Part shown: positions 60,064 through 64,000 of the stretch, in pieces | How positions within the stretch are numbered: position 1 is the stretch's first letter | Layout of the letters: each line of letters opens with the position of its first letter | Source of the DNA: Mytilus californianus | Taxonomy: Eukaryota; Mollusca; Bivalvia; Mytilida; Mytilidae | Length of the DNA stretch: 64,000 bases | Reading direction: 5' to 3' | Assembly: GCF_021869535.1 (NCBI RefSeq) | Contig: NW_026262593.1 | Location: 67,668,322 to 67,732,321 of the forward strand | Notes under the pieces: model-generated | The model's database searches: none | Told to the model about the DNA's origin: nothing | Seen by the model: only the letters and a program-made list of their open reading frames with translations | Position numbers and translations under genes: made by a program

Positions 60064-62729
60064 GTGCACTTTATTCCGTACTTAACTTTTGTTTATTAGT
60101 CCATTTGCTTTTTTAGGATATATAGGATATACCTATTTTTAGTGGATTCAAGGGCTAAAAACTCGATTATATCGTGCTTGTTGATGTATTTTTTCTTTGG
60201 TAAGTTCGACCGCTTTCGGTATGTTGGTGCTCAGTAATCCATAACCCAGATCAGTGCAATCTGTTCAATACTTAACTTTGGTTGCCCGGTATATTAGTTT
60301 TCTTGGGATATATAGGATATACTTGTTTTTAGAGGATTCATGGGGTTCAAAACTCTATCATATCGTGCTTTGTCATGTATTTTTTCTTAGGTTATGTTCG
60401 GCCGTTTTCGTTATGTTGTCAATCAATAATTCCTAACCCAGATCTGTGCACTTTATGCAGTACTTAATTTTTGTTGCCCATTCCATTTGCTTTCTTATGT
60501 TATTCAGGATGTACCTGTTATTAGGGGATTCTAGGACTAAAAAGTCGATCATATCGTGATTGGTCATGTATTTTGTCTTTGGTAAGTTTGGTTGTTTTCG
60601 GTATGTTGGCGCTCAGTTATCCTTAACCCGGATCAGTGCACTCTGTTCAATAGTTAACTTTTGATGCCCAGTATATTAACTTTCTTGAGATATATAGGGT
60701 ATACCTGTTTTTAGAGGATTCAAGGGAGCAAAACTCGATCATATCGTGCTTGGTCAGATATTTTTTTCGGTTAGGTTCGGCCGTTTTCGGTATGTTGTCA
60801 ATCAATAATCCTTAACCTGGATCTGTGCACTTTATGCAGTGCTTAACGTTTGTTGCTCAGTCCATTTGCTTTCTTATGATATATAGGATATACCTGTTTT
60901 TAGGGGATTCAAGGGCTAAAAACTCGATCATATCGTGCATGGTCATGTATTTTTTCTTTGGTAAGTTTGTGTGTTTCCGGTATGTTGGCGCTCAGTTATC
61001 CTTAACCAGGAACTGTGCACTCTGTTCAATACTTAACTTTTGTTGCCCAGTATATCAGTTTTCTTGGGTTATAAAAAGTTTACCTGTTTTTAGAGGATTC
61101 AAGGGTTCAAAACTCGATTATGTCGTTCTTTGTCATGTATTTACTCTTATGTTAGGTTCGGCCGTTTTCGGTATGTTGTCAATCAAGTATCCTTAACCCT
61201 GATCTGTGCACTTTATTCAGTACTTAACGTTTGTTGCCCAGTCCATTTGCTTTCTTAGGAGATATAGGATATACCTGTTATAAGGGGATTCAAGGGCAAA
61301 AAACTCAATCTTATCGTGCTTGGTCATGTATTTTTCCTTTGGTAAGTTTGACCGTTTTCGGTATGTTTGCGCTCAGTTATCATTAACCCGGATCAGTGCA
61401 CTCTGTTCAGTATTAAACGTTTGTTGCCTAGTATATTAGCTTTCTTGGGATATATAGGGTATACCTGTTTTTAGGGGATTCAAGGGCTAAAAACTCGATC
61501 ATATCGTGCATGGTCATGTATTTTTTCTTTGGTAAGTTTGGCTGTTTCCGGTATGTTGGCGCTCAGTTATCCTTAACCAGGAACTGTGCATTCTGTTCAA
61601 TACTTAACTTTTGTTGCCCAGTATATCAGTTTTCTTGGGTTATAAAGAGTTTACCTGTTTTTAGAGGATTCAAGGGTTCAAAACTCGATCATGTCGTTCT
61701 TTGTCATGTATTTACTCTTATGTTAGGTTCGGCCGTTTTCGGTATGTTGTCAATCAAGTATCCTTAACCCTGATCTGTGCACTTTATTCAGTACTTAACG
61801 TTTGTTGCCCAGTCCATTTGCTTTCTTAGGATATATAGGATATACCTGTTATAAGGGGATTCAAGGGCAAAAAAACTCAATCTTATCGTGCTTGGTCATA
61901 TATTTTTCCTTTGGTAAGTTTGACCGTTTTCGGTATGTTTGCGCTCAGTTATCATTAACCCGGATCAGTGCACTCTATTCAGTATTAAACGTTTGTTGCC
62001 TAGTATATTAGCTTTCTTGGGATATATAGGGTATACCTGTTTTTAGGGGATTCAAGGGCTAAAAACTCGATCATATCGTGCATGGTCATGTATTTTTTCT
62101 TTGGTAAGTTTGGCTGTTTCCGGTATGTTGGCGCTCAGTTATCCTTAACCAGGAACTGTGCACTCTGTTCAATACTTAACTTTTGTTGCCCAGTATATCA
62201 GTTTTCCTGGGTTATAAGGAGTTTACCTGTTTTTAGAGGATTCAAGGGTTCAAAACTCGATCATGTCGTTCTTTGTCATGTATTTACTCTGATGTTAGGT
62301 TCGGCCGTTTTCGGTATGTTGTCAATCAAGTATCCTTAACCCTGATCTGTTCACTTTATTCAGTACTTAACGTTTGTTGCCCAGTCCATTTGCTTTCTTA
62401 GGATATATAGGATATACCTGTTATAAGGGGATTCAAGGGCAAAAAACTCAATCTTATCGTGCTTGGTCATGTATTTTTCCTTTGGTAAGTTTGACCGTTT
62501 TCGGTATGTTTGCGCTCAGTTATCATTAACCCGGATCAGTGCACTCTGTTCAGTATTAAACGTTTGTTGCCTAGTATATTAGCTTTCTTGGGATATATAG
62601 GGTATACCTGTTTTTAGAGAATTCAAGGGTTCAAAACACGATCATATCGTGCTTGGTCATGTATTTTTTCTTATGTTAGGTTCGGCCGTTTTCGTTATGT
62701 TGTCAATCAATAATCCTTAACCCGGATCT
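60064..62729 (+). repeat. Modular unit, 14-mer: 8-mer base + 2 trimers (2666 bp)
   Basis: Same order with two trimers at 61206-61776 and 61777-62348. It starts with the same a7/a2 fusion as the preceding unit. Confidence 0.9.
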
Positions 62730-64000
62730 GTGCACTTTATTCCGTACTTAACTTTTGTTTATTAGTCCATTTGCTTTTTTAGGATATATAGGATATACCT
62801 GTTTTTAGTGGATTCAAGGGCTAAAAACTCGATTATATCAAGCTTGTTGATGTATTTTTTCTTTGATAAGTTCGACCGCTTTCGGTATGTTGGTGCTCAG
62901 TAATCCATAACCCAGATCAGTGCAATCTGTTCAATACTTAACTTTGGTTGCCCGAATTATTAGTTTTCTTGGGATATATAGGATATACTTGTTTTTAGAG
63001 GATTCATGGGGTTCAAAACTCTATCATATCGTGCTTTGTCATGTATTTTTTCTTAGGTTATGTTCGGCCGTTTTCGTTATGTTGTCAATCAATAATTCCT
63101 AACCCAGATCTGTGCACTTTATGCAGTACTTAATTTTTGTTGCCCATTCCATTTGCTTTCTTATGTTATTCAGGATGTACCTGTTATTAGGGGATTCTAG
63201 GACTAAAAATTCGATCATATCGTGATTGGTCATGTATTTTGTCTTTGGTAAGTTTGGTTGTTTTCGGTATGTTGGCGCTCAGTTATCCTTAACCCGGATC
63301 AGTGCACTCTGTTCAATAGTTAACTTTTGATGCCCAGTATATTAACTTTCTTGAGATATATAGGGTATACCTGTTTTTAGAGGATTCAAGGGAGCAAAAC
63401 TCGATCATATCGTGCTTGGTCAGATATTTTTTTCGGTTAGGTTCGGCCGTTTTCGGTATGTTGTCAATCAATAATCCTTAACCTGGATCTGTGCACTTTA
63501 TGCAGTGCTTAACGTTTGTTGCCCAATCCATTTGCTTTCTTATGATATATAGGATATACCTGTTTTTAGGGGATTCAAGGGCTAAAAACTCGATCATATC
63601 GTGCATGGTCATGTATTTTTTCTTTGGTAAGTTTGGCTGTTTCCGGTATGTTGGCGCTCAGTTATCCTTAACCAGGAACTGTGCACTCTGTTCAATACTT
63701 AACTTTTGTTGCCCAGTATATCAGTTTTCTTGGGTTATAAAGAGTTTACCTGTTTTTAGAGGATTCAAGGGTTCAAAACTCCATCATGTCGTTCTTTGTC
63801 ATGTATTTACTCTTATGTTAGGTTCGGCCGTTTTCGGTATGTTGTCAATCAAGTATCCTTAACCCTGATCTGTGCACTTTATTCAGTACTTAAAGTTTGT
63901 TGCCCAGTCCATTTGCTTTCTTAGGAGATATAGGATATACCTGTTATAAGGGGATTCAAGGGCAAAAAACTCAATCTTATCGTGCTTGGTCATGTATTTT
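62730..64000 (+). repeat. Modular unit, partial at window edge
   Basis: a7/a2 b2 a3 b3/b4 a5 b5 and the start of a6 (from 63872), cut by the window end. The number of trimers here cannot be seen. The b2 monomer has cccgaattattag where the others have cccggtatattag. Confidence 0.88.

Larger units (their letters stand above)
1..64000 (+). repeat. Tandem satellite array of ~190-bp monomers filling the window
   Basis: Every stretch is a copy of one ~190-bp monomer in a single orientation; I count about 335 copies. Marker words recur once per monomer throughout: the GTGCAC palindrome or a one-base variant, ctcgatcatatcgtgc, tggtcatgtatttttt and gttttcggtatgttg. Monomers fall into families A and B that mostly alternate, giving a ~381-bp dimer and a larger higher-order repeat. 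No unique sequence, inverted block, transposon or gene interrupts the array, so no stretch over 300 bases holds anything else. Such arrays are typical of eukaryotic centromeric or other constitutive heterochromatin; that role is inference. I do not recognise the family or species. Confidence 0.98.

Noticed and set aside
1..64000. CRISPR-like repeat/spacer pattern
   Set aside because: The repeated unit is ~190 bp and contiguous, with no unique spacers. It is a satellite, not direct repeats separated by spacers.
1..64000. TATA-like words (gatatatagg, ggatatatagggtatacc) as promoters
   Set aside because: They occur in every monomer as part of the satellite. Nothing downstream would be transcribed as a gene, and satellite transcription cannot be judged from sequence.
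1..64000. Identity as primate alpha satellite or another known family
   Set aside because: Monomer length is ~190 bp, not 171, and the sequence does not resemble alpha satellite. I do not recognise any known family and will not assign one.
1..64000. Whole pattern as an assembly artefact
   Set aside because: Copies differ by private point variants, hybrid joins and a unique 38-bp insertion, so most copies are real. Exact copy numbers of the most similar blocks (8423, 1523, 571 and 1139 bp) still depend on assembly quality.

Overview
The whole 64 kb window is one uninterrupted tandem satellite array from a eukaryotic genome. I find no credible protein-coding gene, RNA gene, transposon, CRISPR array or unique-sequence island on either strand. 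The base unit is a monomer of about 190 bp (roughly 38-40% GC by eye), present about 335 times, always in the same orientation. A centromeric, pericentromeric or other heterochromatic block is the natural interpretation, but the sequence alone does not prove centromere function. I do not recognise the satellite family and cannot name the species.

Two monomer families alternate and are about three-quarters identical by eye. Family A carries ccatttgctttctta, ctttggtaag and gcgctcagtaatcc. Family B carries cagtatatta, gggtatacctgtttttag, ttaggttaggttcggccg and gtcaatcaataatcc. An A+B pair is about 381 bp. Above this level there is a higher-order repeat (HOR). Its cleanest copy is 24 monomers, 4576 bp, at 20276-24851. 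I label its monomers a1 b1 a2 b2 a3 b3 a4 b4 a5 b5 a6 b6 a7 b7 a8 b8 a9 a10 b10 a11 b11 a12 a13 b13. A landmark in a1 (gtttctcagtcc followed by tttgctctctaagg) marks each HOR start: 1, 5524, 10139, 11853, 13947, 18562, 20276, 24852, 30565, 32085, 33224, 34363, 38177, 41415, 45036, 49038 and 53806. The intervals are 29, 24, 9, 11, 24, 9, 24, 30, 8, 6, 6, 20, 17, 19, 21 and 25 monomers. In each case the order read from diagnostic tags gives the same count as the length, so the HOR variants arose by in-register gain and loss of whole monomers.

Layout: 1-5523 is a 29-mer with an internal 1523-bp duplication. 4620-20980 holds two nearly identical copies of a segment with an 8423-bp period, both carrying the same 38-bp insertion. 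20276-24851 is the canonical 24-mer. 24852-30564 is an expanded 30-mer. 30565-34362 is a run of short 8-, 6- and 6-mer units. 34363-53805 is a series of 17- to 25-mer deletion and duplication derivatives. From 54162 to the end the array changes regime: an 8-mer base unit (about 1524 bp) carries 4, 1 and 2 copies of a 571-bp trimer and then runs off the window.

No genes act together here. The biological content is the recombination history of the array (unequal exchange, chimeric monomers, short conversion tracts) and a few strongly conserved short motifs that could be protein-binding or nucleosome-positioning elements.
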